Source: Rachycentron canadum (lineage: Eukaryota; Chordata; Actinopteri; Carangiformes; Rachycentridae). From it: a stretch of DNA of 64,000 nucleotides. Positions 34,204 through 45,962 of this stretch are shown in pieces. Location: contig CM076655.1 of assembly GCA_038496675.1 (NCBI GenBank), forward strand, positions 24,078,371-24,142,370, written 5' to 3'. Numbering within the stretch: position 1 is the stretch's first letter; each line of letters opens with the position of its first letter. The notes beneath the pieces are model-generated. The model saw nothing but the letters and a program-made list of their open reading frames with translations. It did no database searches and had not been told where the DNA came from. A program made the position numbers and the translations under genes.

Positions 34204-34475
34204 TTAAAGGTCCCATATTGTATGAAGGTAGATTTCCATGTCTTGATTATGAATCAGGTCTAGGTGCTATATTAATACTGTGAAAGTATCAGAGGACAAA
34301 TGCTCACAGCCTATATTCAGAAGGTAAGAAGTAAAACCAGCCGTCAGGAATTCGGGGACTTTGTGATGTGATAACGGAGCAGTCACCGCCCTCAGCCACG
34401 CCACAAGCCCAGCTCACATGGACCCGCCAACCAACCCTGCGGGATTTGGTTTCTCTGAGTGTTTACTGCTGTATT
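34204..34475 (+). repeat. Three-copy repeat family C, single copy
   Basis: Starts 'ttaaaggtcccatattg' and continues 'aggtagatttccatgtcttg', 'aggtctaggtgctatatta', 'atactgtgaaagtatcaga', 'gggactttgtgatgtgata', 'ccaaccctgcgggatttggtttctctgagtg' (given here as the region 34431-34462). The same order is found at 61174-61465 and in parts at 54884-55395. This is a common fish repeat, probably a nonautonomous DNA transposon, class not certain. Confidence 0.75.
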
Positions 34476-35149
34476 TTTACTGGATCACTCAGGTCTTGTT
34501 ACTAGAACTCCATAGAGATGCCTGAGAGAGGAGATGTAAAACTACACAGATGGTTTTCGGTTCTTAAAACAAAGCAAATATATTTTCTTCCATATATCAA
34601 CACTTCAAATAAAACACGGGAGAATTTAGGATATGGACCTTTGCAGACATTTCAGTGGTGTTACAGTATGGAGATAAGAAGATCAATATCACAGGGAATA
34701 ATAATGATAGTAAGAGTTTGCACTGGAAAAACCAGGATGGTGTCATCCCAGCCAAGAAATAGTTACAGCACGTGACTCTTTTTACGTTTGAGTTTGTGTA
34801 TAGGTTAAACAAATCAGATACAGATTCTTAATCAGTGAAAATTCAAAGTGCTTTTATGATCATTTTTTTTTAACCCTTGGACAGGACCTGACTCACCTGC
34901 CTGTTGTTACTGAAGAGTAGGTGTAAAAGTGTAAAAGTAGGTTTGTGGTATCTTATTTGTTTAATCTGGAGTGTTGATATCAGAAGAAAACACTAAATAT
35001 AATTATTAATTATTACATATTTGCCTTTTAAGAGGAGCTTTGCATGTATTTTCTGCTATGTTTTTCAGCATATTGTACCTCACATTGGACTGATGGAGGG
35101 ATATAAATGACAAGCTGTGATTTTATTTCCACCTTGAATGTTATAACAG
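34476..35149. other. No gene recognised
   Basis: AT-rich sequence. 34540-34585 shows weak similarity to the downstream flank of the other C-family copies ('aaaactacac..gg..tttcggttctt'). The 85-codon frame 34518-34775 has no domain. Confidence 0.45.
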
Positions 35150-35672
35150 TTCACCCACAGCATAAAAAAAAAAAAAAAAAAAAAAAAAACATCAGCCACT
35201 GTCTCAGTGCAATATAAGTGAATGGCATTTTGTTTGTGTGGCAAAAAGACGACAAGCAGTTTCTGAAAGTCGTCTTTTCTCTGCACGGTTTCACATTGTA
35301 CCCTTCTTTTCCAAATGTTTTCAAATCAATAAACACCTTCCAATGTACATTTCTAACTTTCTATTGATGTTATTTCTTCCGTTATTCATTAATCCTAAAG
35401 CAGCGCATTGATTTTGGTCCAAAAAGCAAACTGACTCCTTCACTCGACAATTTATTCTTTTCAAGCGCTCTGAAAAATTGTGAAAGCAAGGACACTGGTC
35501 TGTAGTTAGTAAAGCTGTGTTTATCTACCGATTCTTAAAAAAATAAAGTGGAATAACCTTTGCTGCTTTCATTCTGTCTGGAAAAACACCTGTATGAAAA
35601 GAAAGATTGAAAATATAGGTTAAAGGTTTGATTATGCAGTCAGTAGTCTTTTTCACTATAATCAGGTGAAGT
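35150..35672 (-). mobile_element. LINE reverse transcriptase fragment (L2-type), minus strand
   Basis: Read on the minus strand from about 35644, the sequence encodes CIIKPLTYIFNLSFHTG, then VFPDRMKAAKVIPLYF, then after a stop and a frame slip DKHSFTNYRPVSLLSQF. These are the conserved blocks before reverse transcriptase motif A in L2-like LINEs (the 'HTG.FPD.MK.AKVIP' and 'NYRPVSLL' signatures). Further on, about 35325-35300, a degenerate 'VFIDLKTF' matches the motif A block 'vFIDLkkAFD'. Motifs with the catalytic aspartate pair are absent. An A26 run at 35164-35189 lies at the downstream edge. Dead, truncated on both sides; its open frames are broken. Confidence 0.85.
35164..35189. repeat. 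A26 homopolymer
   Basis: Uninterrupted run of A. It abuts the minus-strand LINE fragment but lies on its 3' side as T on that strand, so it is not that element's poly-A tail. Confidence 0.95.
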
Positions 35673-38084
35673 CTTACTTTCTGGATTTTTGGTACAATGC
35701 AGCCAATTTAAATTCCCCTCACCTCTCCAAGAAACACTGGCTGTGACGCTTGACTTTCTCCCATTCCTGCCTCTCTCTATTTGTCCATCATCATCTTTTT
35801 TATTTAATAGAACTTTTAGGCTCAACATTTACAAAAAAAATGAAGAGAAAAAAAACAAATACCACAGCAATCATGTTTTTATAACCTCATTATTGTCACT
35901 AATGAAATGACAAGGCAGTTTTCAGACTACTTTTGATATACTTTATATTTTTTTTAACATATGACTGACTACTATTTCTAAGCTTGTCTCATAAATAACT
36001 GACATCTTGTTATAAACCTTGTATTAAATTTCATGTCTGTAAAGTTTGTTTTTCTTTCTGTGTGTATTTTCTATTTTATCATCCAAGGTTTTTTCTTATA
36101 ACTGTATTAAGGTCCATACGGTGTTGTTGGACAGCGTTAATCATACAGTGACATGTCTGATATGCAGCATTTTCATCCCTAAACTTACTGATTATTGCTA
36201 CATCTGCAGCTGTCTATTGCAGTTTTACATCTTTTTCTTTGTCAAATATGATAAGATATATATCATACATTTCATGAAGCATGTGAATGTTTGCCTGCCA
36301 TTTATAACTCTCTCCATGACACTAATTGATATGGTGAAGGATGATTTAATCCAAGAAATATCATGTTATTTTATGTTTGATATGTATTATATATTGATAT
36401 ATTTAGACATAGCCACAGGTTATAAATGTTTTACTTCCATTACTTTATTCATTCATTTTGCCAATCTGGTGATGTTTGCACAAAGGTCACAATAATATTT
36501 CTCATCCTTTCCATGTTGGTTTTGTTGATATATATCCTAATCCTAGTTCATCATTGTCATTAAACCTGTCATTAGTATAATATTTTTATTGATATGATTG
36601 AACCATAAACTATTTATAAAAGCAGAAAAAATGCTGACCAGAGCTGCTTTAAAGACACATATCAAATCATTCACACAGGTATATATAAGCATGCTAGTTA
36701 GGTAGCCATTCAGTTTCCTTACTGAATATTACATGTACCACTTTAACCTTAATCTTCAATTTATTTTTTTTTCCATTTGCTTTTGAAGAATAGAAATTAT
36801 CTCAGAATCTGGCCAGAATCTGGTGACAGATGGAATTTAGACGAGAAAATAAAGGAGATAAAAAGATTAGCAATGAAGGAGCCGTGCCAAGTATTCTTAT
36901 AAAATTGCACTAGTCATCATGAAAGTTTTACTGAAGCAATGAGTCACCGAACTGTTGACTTTCTTTGCCTGAATTAATCTAAATGATCTAAAGCGTCACT
37001 GTTGCCCTCCTGGCAGCCATATTTTCTCCTTCCCGCCCTTAACGTTCATGCCTCTACACAAAAATGAAAGAAATGGGAATCTTTCAGTTTTGTTAACAGA
37101 TTAATGGGACACGCAAACAAACAGCCGAGCCGACAACATCAGCCGAGGCACCCGCCCTCGCAGCTTTCTGGCCTAGAAATCTTCATCCAAAACTGAGAGC
37201 CGATGCTGAACACCCATATGGTCCAGGCTTTATCTGCTTCCACACGTCGCCTCTGTGCTAATAATCCTTCTGCACTTAAAGCTGTGAGCTTATGGATTAC
37301 GTCAGGGAGTGGGGGGGGGGGGGACCTTTCTAGGACTCAGATGGAGGGTTTAAAGTTCAAGCTCCACCATCCTTTTCCTGAGCACTCTGTCACTCAGGCT
37401 TACAGTGTATCACAGACACACATGACACGCTGCGTGCTTTTAAAAGGTAGACACAGTGCTATCACGAGCTATCCAGTCCAACAAATTAATAGTATGTTAT
37501 TCTCTCAGGATGTACAGGGAATGTATTGATCCTGTGACAAGTGAAAGCCATTAGTGAAGTTCTGCATTTCAAAGGCAGGAGATGAAAAGTGATGAAATTG
37601 GAGGACATGTGTAGTTGGACCAGGCTGATTAAAGGCTTCATCTCCTCAGACAGAGCTAAGAATCAAAAGAACAGAGAGCTTATTGTCTCCCAGCAGAACT
37701 GTCTGCTGCTGAAGGTTACTACAGGACAGATGAAAGTGGTGTGATTGAAAAGAAAAATGAAATATTTAATGGGTACCTTGGTAACAACACGGCAGGCTAG
37801 CAGTTAGTGAATCATCAAATGTAAAGAGAGCTGCTTTTAGGAAAGAGGGAGATAACAGTGTCACAGTGGTAGGTTATTTTGACACAGTGGCAGCGAGTGT
37901 TTGATTAAGCTTTTGGTCAAAGTGCCATTAAATTTGTTGCAAATACTTTCTGTCCAAAGTGAATGAATCCAAATGTTTTTTTGTTGACCCTCTGATTTTC
38001 CTCCCAGCTGAACCGCCAGGACAAAAGCTCATACTTTGACACAGGAAATATCAACAACATGGAGAGAGCCCTGAAATTTTATCG
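35673..38084. other. No gene recognised; AT-rich
   Basis: 35900-36780 is strongly AT-rich. The 149-codon frame 36046-36495 there is rich in F, I, Y and C as expected by chance from AT-rich DNA, with no recognisable domain. 37010-37200 is a GC-richer patch. A G13 homopolymer lies at 37311-37323. Confidence 0.45.
37311..37323. repeat. G13 homopolymer
   Basis: Thirteen consecutive G. Confidence 0.95.
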
Positions 38085-38260
38085 AGCACTTTCATGCTCC
38101 CCAGAGAATGAACTCTTTCGACTGTAATGAACCATTAGTTTGTTCTTTTTCCACCTTCAATTGATCTCTCTTTACATGAAATATGACATTTAAATTTCTA
38201 TGAAATTTCCAAAACGCATTCATGATCCACGGAGGATAAACTTCAGCGTTTTAATTGTTT
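38085..38260 (+). repeat. Diverged 'ccccagaggatgaa' LINE-like fragment
   Basis: 'tgctccccagagaatgaactc' (38094-38114) and 'tcatgatccacggaggataaac' (38219-38240) are two decayed copies of the family's subunit signature, with 'tgaaatttcc' between them. Confidence 0.5.
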
Positions 38261-39354
38261 TTATTTCAGTATTTTGTGACATGTTGTACCACAATCAGGC
38301 CAAAATGCTTCACCCGACTAAAGACGAGGTGAATTCACTGTCAGAATAATAGATACAGATTTTTTTTTTTTTTTTTACCAAAAGCACGGGCTCCCATGAT
38401 TGTAATGACTACGTGACACATTCGGTAAGAATATTTAAATCATCGGTGAGTTGTCTGACATGTCCGACTCTTTGATACTGGTGGGCATAAGAAACACTGC
38501 AGCCTCAAGGGGGCATTACCAGGACATCACAGCCTTACACAGCTGTTGTTGGTTTCTAAATAAAGACGAGTCAACTGATGTTAAAGGTGGTGGTAAACGT
38601 TTTATATATACTGTGTTGCCTGAATGTAAATGTGAAATGAAAGGTAAACACTGAAACAACATCATTATATTTTGTTTACGTCCCCGGCAGAAAAGGTACA
38701 AGTGTGAGGTGAACAGTCTGGACGATCCACCGAGATCCTCTGCAGACTGACGGGCTGCAGTTTGAGTGGATGAGACAGAAATAGTTCATTTCAACCATCT
38801 GGTGAAGATATACAAACTACACCTGTCGGTGTAGGTGGGTCAGATGCTATTTGCAGAATTGCAAAAGTGTTTGTTTTGTGCAGTACGGGGAGCCAGATGG
38901 GTGGAGGGGTAGTGCAGGAGAATAGTCAGTGTTGAGCTGTCAGTCACAGGAACATATGTTAAACTGGAATCTGTCATATATTTCATGAGTAACCGGTTAT
39001 TTCTGTCCATCTGTTTATTAAGACTTGTGGTGTTGACGGCCCCTGTCTACATCTGCTGCTGCTGCCTTGGTTGACAGTGGTTGTTCACTTCACTTCAGAT
39101 CAACAACACGATGCTTCGAACAAAGTTTATATGAAGCTTTCTAATGATGCACGATGATGCTCAAGGTTGTCGAAGACCTGTTTTTTTAGTGGATTCTGAA
39201 TTTGCTGATTGAGTCTCCAGGTCTAGACTTTAGACTATATATAGGGAAACTTACAGTGGGGATATAGAGGTAGATAAATTAGTAGTTTAGTGTGGCAGCT
39301 CTACCTACTTAACATTCCTAAACAGTCACAACCAAATCAGAAATGTGACAAAAC
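38261..39354. other. No gene recognised; T tract
   Basis: Unique sequence with T17 at 38360-38376. No gene is supported. Confidence 0.5.
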
Positions 39355-39600
39355 ATCCTCTGACTCCTCCCACCTCCTCACAGCTCCTCCTTCTACCTTG
39401 TCCTACTGCGTCCCATCACATCCCATCTCCTCCTGTTGTTCCTGTCTCTCCATCACCGACTCTCTTCACCTTCTCCTGTCACCTCCCACCACGTTGTCCT
39501 ACCCCCATTAGCTGAGTCAACCTCCTCCCACTCTCTCCAAATCCAATTATCTTACCCCACCTTCAATTAACTCCGCCCACCTCCTATCGCCATCCGTCTG
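39355..39600. repeat. Pyrimidine-rich tract
   Basis: About 245 bases dominated by C and T on the plus strand with repeated 'cctcc', 'ctcctcc' and 'cccacc' words. A serine/proline-rich open frame (39290-39511) results from composition. Confidence 0.7.
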
Positions 39601-40429
39601 TTAAACTGTGACAGCTGAGGCTAACTTTAAATAGTTGTGCTATTAATTAAATTGAATCAAATCTGGTGTTTGGTTTAAATGGCAATTGTTTTCTTCCCGA
39701 CACATTTACATCCACACATGCAGGAGGCGTCCCCTCTACACATGTACAGTATTCACAGTACTCAGGTGTTATTTCCTCCCACCTGCTGGTGCTGCTTCGT
39801 TCCACAGGCGCCAATGCTATATGCGGAGGTGAGACGTGTCAGCTGTGGGCGGAGCAGTGGGCAGGTTTTATTAAAACAGAGGAGGCATGAATCCATCTGT
39901 CAGATAGACCTCGAATGTCTCTTTTAATAGCTCTATCATCAGACGCTGCCAGCAGCTCTAATTGGCAGAACGTGGGAGTTGATGGTATTAAAATGGCTGC
40001 CGTGCTGTTCACCCCTATGACTGCAGCCTGTCAGTTACATGGGAGGCTAAGTGAACATGGACGAGAGAGGCAGAGAGAGTGGGAGGGAAAGAGAGAAGCG
40101 CTGGGTTGAAGAGGTGTAAAGTTGGACACAGAGAGCTTCATATCTGTGTTTATTGGATCCACATCTTTTCTATTATTGCTTTTAACTAGAGCTGAGATTT
40201 AAAATATAATGAACCGCTGCCACTGCACCAGTGGAACCAATCTGGCAGCAATTAAGGCAACGATTAATGATTGTGTTGGTAATCATTAGTTAATTGTTCA
40301 GTGCTTAGGTCAAATAAATAGACAATTCCCATCTCAAGTTTGTCCAAGTGATTCCCCAAAGTGTTTATGAATTTCAAGCAACTTGAAATGGTTAAATACA
40401 CAGTGAAACAAATCCCCAGATCACGTTGC
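39601..40429. other. No gene recognised
   Basis: Unique sequence. Two overlapping plus frames at 39666-39927 have no domain. Confidence 0.5.
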
Positions 40430-40650
40430 AACACTTTGGTCCAGATTTCCATGAAATGAATCATAAATGTTCAAGGTGTCCAAAGGATGAATCACAATGT
40501 TTAGGGTGCTCATTGCATGTTGCATAAGTATAATAGTTATATAGTTATATAAGTTTGATGGACAGAGTGATTTGACATTCGTTTGAGCACATTCCTGCTC
40601 CCAAAGGGATGAATCCTTTGGTTTCAAATGGCCCCTGACCTTTTCACTTT
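40430..40650 (+). repeat. Diverged 'ccccagaggatgaa' LINE-like fragment
   Basis: 'caaggtgtccaaaggatgaatcac' (40472-40495) and 'tgctcccaaagggatgaatcc' (40596-40616) are two decayed subunit signatures; 'ggtccagatttccatgaaat' precedes the first. Confidence 0.5.
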
Positions 40651-41127
40651 TCTGGACAAAATGTGTATTTTTCTCCTGTTAGTGTAGCTGCTGTTATCTT
40701 ACCAATTTTACTGTAACGTGGACGAGTCAATGACGTGTCGAGTTCGGGGAAAACGACACAATGACAATTTTGCAGAGTATTTCTCTTTATTTGAAAAGCA
40801 GATTTCTAAAAGAAACCAATGTGGCTCCCTACTGGGATGATGGAGATTTTATCTCTGCCTTTCTCGTCTGGACTTTAATTGAACAGTAAATCTTGACTGG
40901 ATCGCTCATAAACCAGAACCCTTCATATATTAAAAATGATCTCAAACCTGAAGAATTTTACTGTGCAGTTCAGCTTGTGTGACCATGGAGATTTGAATGT
41001 CTCAGTTATTGTTTTTTGTATAATTATTTAGAGTCAGATTAATATTTTTATGTTGACCAAGTTGTTTCCTGGTGTGTCACAGCGACTTATAGAAGAAGAA
41101 ACTATTGCTTAAGGAATGAGTTTGCTT
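40651..41127. other. No gene recognised
   Basis: Unique sequence with nothing recognised. Confidence 0.5.
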
Positions 41128-41165
41128 CCTACCATGGTCCCCAGAGGATGAATCTTTTTTCTATT
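41128..41165 (+). repeat. Short 'ccccagaggatgaa' fragment
   Basis: 'accatggtccccagaggatg' at 41132-41151 followed by 'aatctttt' is a well-kept single subunit signature. It joins directly to the repeat that follows. Confidence 0.6.
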
Positions 41166-41280
41166 TTGAAAGGGTACTACGCTTTGTCGTTCTTAGGCCC
41201 GAGTCCGGCCCATATATTTCCGCATCTGGGCAGAGTCCGGTTCTCATCCTCTGGTGCTGACTGACAGTCAGTACCAATTT
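41166..41280 (-). repeat. Dispersed repeat, copy 2 of the 28680 family
   Basis: 'cccatatatttccgcatctgg' with 'cagagtccgg' and 'ctgactgacagtcagtacc' aligns with 28714-28790 over about 75 bases. Confidence 0.6.
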
Positions 41281-42683
41281 CTCTCTGTCCAACAGGTTTG
41301 TACTGTCCACTCTGCGAACACTGCTGCCCCCAGGGAGGGGCATTAGCGGAGCTTATTACCCAACTGTACATATTTTTCTGTGTTGTCACTCATTCCTCAT
41401 GAATGCTGAGGATGGGGAGAGAGGCTGCTAACAGAGTCCCCGCTGTTCTGACAGGACAGACACGCACTGATCCTCCCATGAGACGGTTGCCTTAGCAATT
41501 GTATCTTGCCCTCAGATTGGCAGGAAATCAGAAGCGCCTGGAGGCAACATTGTGACCTCTGTAACTGCACATCAGAGCCGCATGGACATGGAACCAAAGT
41601 GTGTCTAATTGCACTAAAGGAGGATATCTGACGAGCAGGTCTGTGGCTAATGGTGGTCAGGGACTGATGCTTCCTCCGTGCAGCCCCACAGCGAGCACCG
41701 AGTCGAGCCACTTCCTGTTTATAATCGGATGAAAACCAGACACAAGTTGAACTGATGGAAACCAACACCGAGTATCCAATTCCTCCTGCTGCACAGACGA
41801 GATATGATGATATTTACTTTATGGTTTTCACAGGAGTTTCATAATGAAATTTAGTTTCTGTCAATGGAAACTGTATCTTTTCAGCCTGACCACAATGAGG
41901 TTTATATTCTTTATGGGTTTTGAATTGTCTGTGTTTCACCCAGCTTTTTAACAACTTCACCACGGACAGTTTTTTTGACTAAATATAGTCAAAGGGAAAA
42001 AAAAAAAGTGTAGAGCTGTAAACATCATAACAGCTAAACAATGATAAAAAAGACCCTAAAAAAAGTAAGCGACAAGTCCTGCTGTAAGATGAATGTAATC
42101 CAGTAAAAAGTGCAGTATTTTTCAGAAGCTAAAGTACGAAAACCAGAACTAAGGTAGCAAATGTCTGAGAAACACAAATGTAAAATCAAAGCTATGACAG
42201 TGAACTATGAGCTGTTGACAGCTTTAATGGATAAATATAGGTGGATCGCAGCAGATCAAAATGGCACCTGATCGAAGCTGAATCACAGCTATACAAGTGA
42301 AATTTTCAAAACACACCAACCCACGGTGTCATGACAGTGTTTGAAATTCACAGATCTGTACAACTGGATGCTGCCTGTGAGTAAACTATTCTACTACAAG
42401 TCTGCACACTTGAATGTGTGACAGATGTGTGAGACATTTGACTAAAAGTGACAAACGCTGTCTAACTTGATGCTTCATGTGACATTTGATTCTTAATGAG
42501 TTTGAGGTTCTGATGTTTGAACGAAAACAAAAAATAAGTCAACACCAACTAATTTACTTTATTTTCTTTCCCTTTGCGATTTGAAGATCATTGTTTGAGT
42601 CGGATATAGTTTCCTCAATCGACCACAGCAGCACAGGTGCTTTGAGCTGAACGCCAGGCTGCTCACGAGGTGTGTCCCAAATT
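41281..42683. other. No gene recognised
   Basis: Unique sequence. The 123-codon minus frame 41397-41768 has no recognisable domain. 41398-41720 is somewhat GC-richer than its surroundings. Confidence 0.45.
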
Positions 42684-42990
42684 TAGACTGTATATAAAAA
42701 CTAGCTAACGGATGAAGACAACGGGGGCTGAAGAGTGAAGCTTAGGGGGCGACTTCACTTGTTGATTAAGAAGTCAGATTGTATTGAAGTCTATGTGAAA
42801 ATGTCCCTACTTCTCATTTGATTTTCTTTAGCTCAGTAAACGTTTTCCTAATGAGTTTATGGTCTCAGTCTCTAGTTTCAAATCTTCAACACAACATGAT
42901 GTTCGTTTTTTAAACGATGGCCCCATTTAGAGGAAAACAGACCATAAAGCAGGGGATGTGTGCAGGGGTGTGACTGTAGCGTGATCGATA
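42684..42990 (+). repeat. Dispersed teleost repeat, plus orientation
   Basis: From 'tagactgtatataaaaac' through 'gggggcgacttcacttgttg', 'agaagtcagattgtattgaag', 'tctatgtgaaaatgtcccta', 'agtttatggtctcagtctc', 'caacacaacatgatgttcg' to 'agaggaaaacagaccataaa'. It is the reverse-oriented counterpart of 11855-12175 and shares its head with 30442. A deletion of roughly 35 bases precedes the 'gggggcgac' block. Confidence 0.8.
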
Positions 42991-43039
42991 GACTGTAGCA
43001 CACAATCAAGATAGAGTACAAAGCACTAGTACAGAGACA

Positions 43040-43170
43040 ATGGGCATAAAGAGCCACATCCTCAGGCCTTCGTTGTCTGAAGGCTTGAATCGATGTGGGT
43101 CTGGTCAAAGCTGTCCCCCCGCCTGCCGCCTCGCAACCTTGACTACATGTAACTTTTTCATCCAAAAACT
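43040..43170 (-). repeat. Fragment of the 50525 repeat family
   Basis: 'agccacatcctcaggccttcg' (43051-43071) and 'cctcgcaaccttgactacatgtaact', seen at 43128-43153, match 'gaccttgactacacataact' at 50640-50659 in the same plus-strand order. The orientation call is tentative. Confidence 0.45.
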
Positions 43171-43799
43171 ATAAAGTCAGAGGAACACTAAAGTCATTTT
43201 AATGCAATGACTATATTGCATTACTGCATTTATATCTGTATAAAATTTCATGGCACCGTCTAAACTTCCTCTACTTGTTCTTCTTGGAACCACATTATAA
43301 ATCTGGGTAAAAGTATATTTTAAATAAATAAGAATCTTAGCTCATATGTCTGACAAGCATCCAGCTGTTCATTTCGAATCTGAAAATTAAGTAATTAAGC
43401 ATGAGCTTTATTCACACCCAGTATAATTTGTATTTTACAAATGGATTCAGCACAAATTACATTAACAACTCATTGCTGAGAAACCTGAGAAATAAGTTCA
43501 TTCATTCACATTCGAGTGTCTGTGATTAAAATTTACCAAACACTGGATGGAGCAAGGTTTGATACTTCAGTATTCATCATAAAGTCTAATTTAATTGTCT
43601 AATTTACATTCATAGCTTTTTTTTTGGTATAAAATCATCCAGAATAATTTAGTTGTTTTAAATCCACAGAAGGGACTGAGAAATGTTTGTGGTGTTTTAA
43701 TTTAATTTTAAAACATTTTAAAACACGAAAAGCTCAAGGTGCCTTCGGTCTGTGAGGCAGCGTGAGTCGAGAGAAATGACATAAGATGTGATGTCACTC
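43171..43799. other. No gene recognised
   Basis: AT-rich unique sequence. Confidence 0.5.
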
Positions 43800-44410
43800 T
43801 AGCTTTTCATGTGAAGGAGCGTGCCCCCATCTGCCCAGCTGATCAGCGCCGCCTGGCTGCTCGGTGTGACGTAGCAAACGTTCCCCGGCAGCTCCCTGTA
43901 ATCAAACATGCGACATCATCAGTCCCGAGCGTGGCTGTCGGCCAATCGGAGGAAGCAGAGAGCGCCGGCGAGGGGCAGGTGAGCGGATGTAGTTCGTGTC
44001 GGTGGCACTCCGTCACTCTGACAAAACATGTGCCCCAATTAGAGAAGCCATTAATTTCAATCACAGCTGCAATCTCGCCTCACATCTCCGCCTGCTGCTG
44101 CACAACGGCTGACTTTGTTCATTTTGTGGTTGGCCGAGTTTGAGTAATAGAGGTCTTGCATGCACTCTATAAGGATTTTTCTAAGTGTGTATGTGTGTGT
44201 GTGTATGTTAAAATAGCTTTACTATTCAGGAGCTGTTAAGCCTCCAGCAGAGCAGCGCGTCAGCAGATTAGGGATGTAAACGTGGGAGCGGCTCGAGCTT
44301 CGAGGAGCCTCCTGCTCTCGGCCTTAATAACTTCAATGCTCGTCCTTTTAGCTTCCACCTTTGCCGCACACTTTCGTTAACAGCTTTTAACATCACTGAT
44401 GGGGCTCAGG
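43800..44410. promoter_or_regulatory. Two candidate regulatory islands around a (GT)n tract
   Basis: 43811-44130 is CpG-containing and repeat-free ('cagcgccgcctggctgctcgg', 'gccaatcggagg' with a CCAAT-like box at 43940, 'gccggcgagg'). 44220-44400 has 'cagcgcgtcagcagattaggg', 'gcggctcgagcttcgagg' and 'cggccttaataacttc'. An interrupted (GT)n lies at 44185-44208. The 110-codon frame 43811-44143 has no domain, and I do not call it. Enhancer or promoter function is inference. Confidence 0.3.
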
Positions 44411-45774
44411 TATTCTGAATAATAACTGTAAAATGGCCATGTGTTGATTTTAATGTTAGCGCAGCCTCTTCTAGTTCCACCCAAACTCTGTCCTCTGTCC
44501 GTCACTGTACGCAGGAAGTTGACACAATGGACACAAATTTCTCCAACTTTCTTGTGTTAGAGAGTATGCAGTAGAGACCAGGTAATCCAGAGGGAGTTGT
44601 TGCAGTTGCAAAGTTTTGGTTTGACTTTGAAACCATCATCAGGAGCAGAGGGAGGTGTCAAGAACAGCTAGTTTATCTGCTGATTGTTCAGTTGCACCAC
44701 TGGCTGATACTAACCTGGTAAAAAGGGCATCATCGACAACAACAACTGCAGTTGCTTAGAAGTTATAAGACCAGAAACTAGACATCCCTGTCACCAATGT
44801 TGTTCCACAGGTCGAATCTGACAGAAGAGGACATTTTCATAATATTATTTCTATAAGGAGCAACCAACTGGAAGTTTATATAACAGTGTTTATTGAGGTT
44901 GGCGACTAGGGACAGGGTTCAACAGCATTTTATCAAATCTGACTCCAGTTCCAAATCTACTCATCTGATCCAAATCCTCCAGAATCCTTCATCAAATCTT
45001 TTGAGGGAGTTTGTTTGGAGGGAAAAAAGGACATCTGTTGATTTAAAGAAGCTTTTTATTTCAAGTATCAAAACAACTTTCAACCGATTTGTAACATCTT
45101 GGGCATTATTCTTCTGCCTCCTTTGGTAATAATGACACACGCATTGAAAGTAGTTTCTTTGCCAAATTGGAGGTGAAGCTCAAGGCTCAGTCAAGTGGAA
45201 TATGTCACTATTTAGCTTTAACTTTATCAAAACATCGCTACGTAACGTAGCCCATTATAGTATGGCGACAGAAACAGTAACCGGTGAAGCTCACAGGTGC
45301 AATGCACCAACCGTGAACATCATATCCTACAGCTGCTGCATTTTTTTGGGAGATTAACTCATAATTATGCACAAAAATGTATTTTTCTAATTAACCAATT
45401 GCTTCATAATTCTCCCTTCACCTCAGGACACACAACGCTCTGAGTGTAACTGTTGCAACATACAACCTACATTGTTATTTGGAGAACAGATTAATGGGTT
45501 GATTATTTTAATTATTTATGTTGATGCATTTTTTTTAAGTTTTATGTAAAGATTTGTTGGTATAGAATTATTTTTTCATAGACCCTGCCCTGACAAGAAC
45601 AATGGTAACTACAATGGCGCCCATCAGACCACAATCCTTCGCCAATGAAGCTGAGCCAAACTGTACTAAGTCATAGATTTCAAACCCATTATTATGTCTG
45701 ATTTTTCACATTGAGATCCAAACAGTTTTATTTATTTAACTGACTAAAATATCAATGTTGCTATCTTGCAATAT
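44411..45774. other. No gene recognised
   Basis: Unique sequence. The 78-codon plus frame 44893-45129 has no domain. Confidence 0.45.
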
Positions 45775-45962
45775 GATTTTCAAAATAATTGTGGCTCCAC
45801 CCCCTTCACCCAAAACTGTAATGGATTCATCCCTGGCCCATGACCCATCCCTTCACCAAGTTTGATGCAAAGTGCTTCAGCACTTTTTTTTTTTAAGTAA
45901 TCCTGCAGACAAACAAACAAACAAATGTGAAATCATCACCTCATTTGGCAGTGGTAATTAAT
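45775..45962 (+). repeat. Retroelement-type 3' end ('caaacaaacaaa...ggtaat')
   Basis: 'catgacccatcccttcaccaagtttgatgcaaag', occupying 45839-45872, then 'agtaatcctgcagacaaac', '(caaa)n' and 'cctcatttggcagtggtaatta' reproduce the end of a very common fish repeat whose canonical finish is 'cctccttggcggaggtaat'. I take it for a non-LTR element 3' end; the clade is not certain. Confidence 0.6.

Noticed and set aside
35164..35189. Poly-A tail of the adjacent LINE fragment
   Set aside because: The LINE fragment is on the minus strand; its tail would appear as T, not A, on the plus strand.
36046..36495. 149-codon plus frame rich in F, I, Y and C
   Set aside because: Expected from AT-rich composition; hydrophobicity alone is not evidence for a membrane protein here.
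41397..41768. 123-codon minus-strand open frame
   Set aside because: No domain or exon signals; arginine/serine-rich by composition.
43811..44143. 110-codon plus frame in a CpG-containing island
   Set aside because: No domain; a minus frame of similar length overlaps. A regulatory explanation fits as well.
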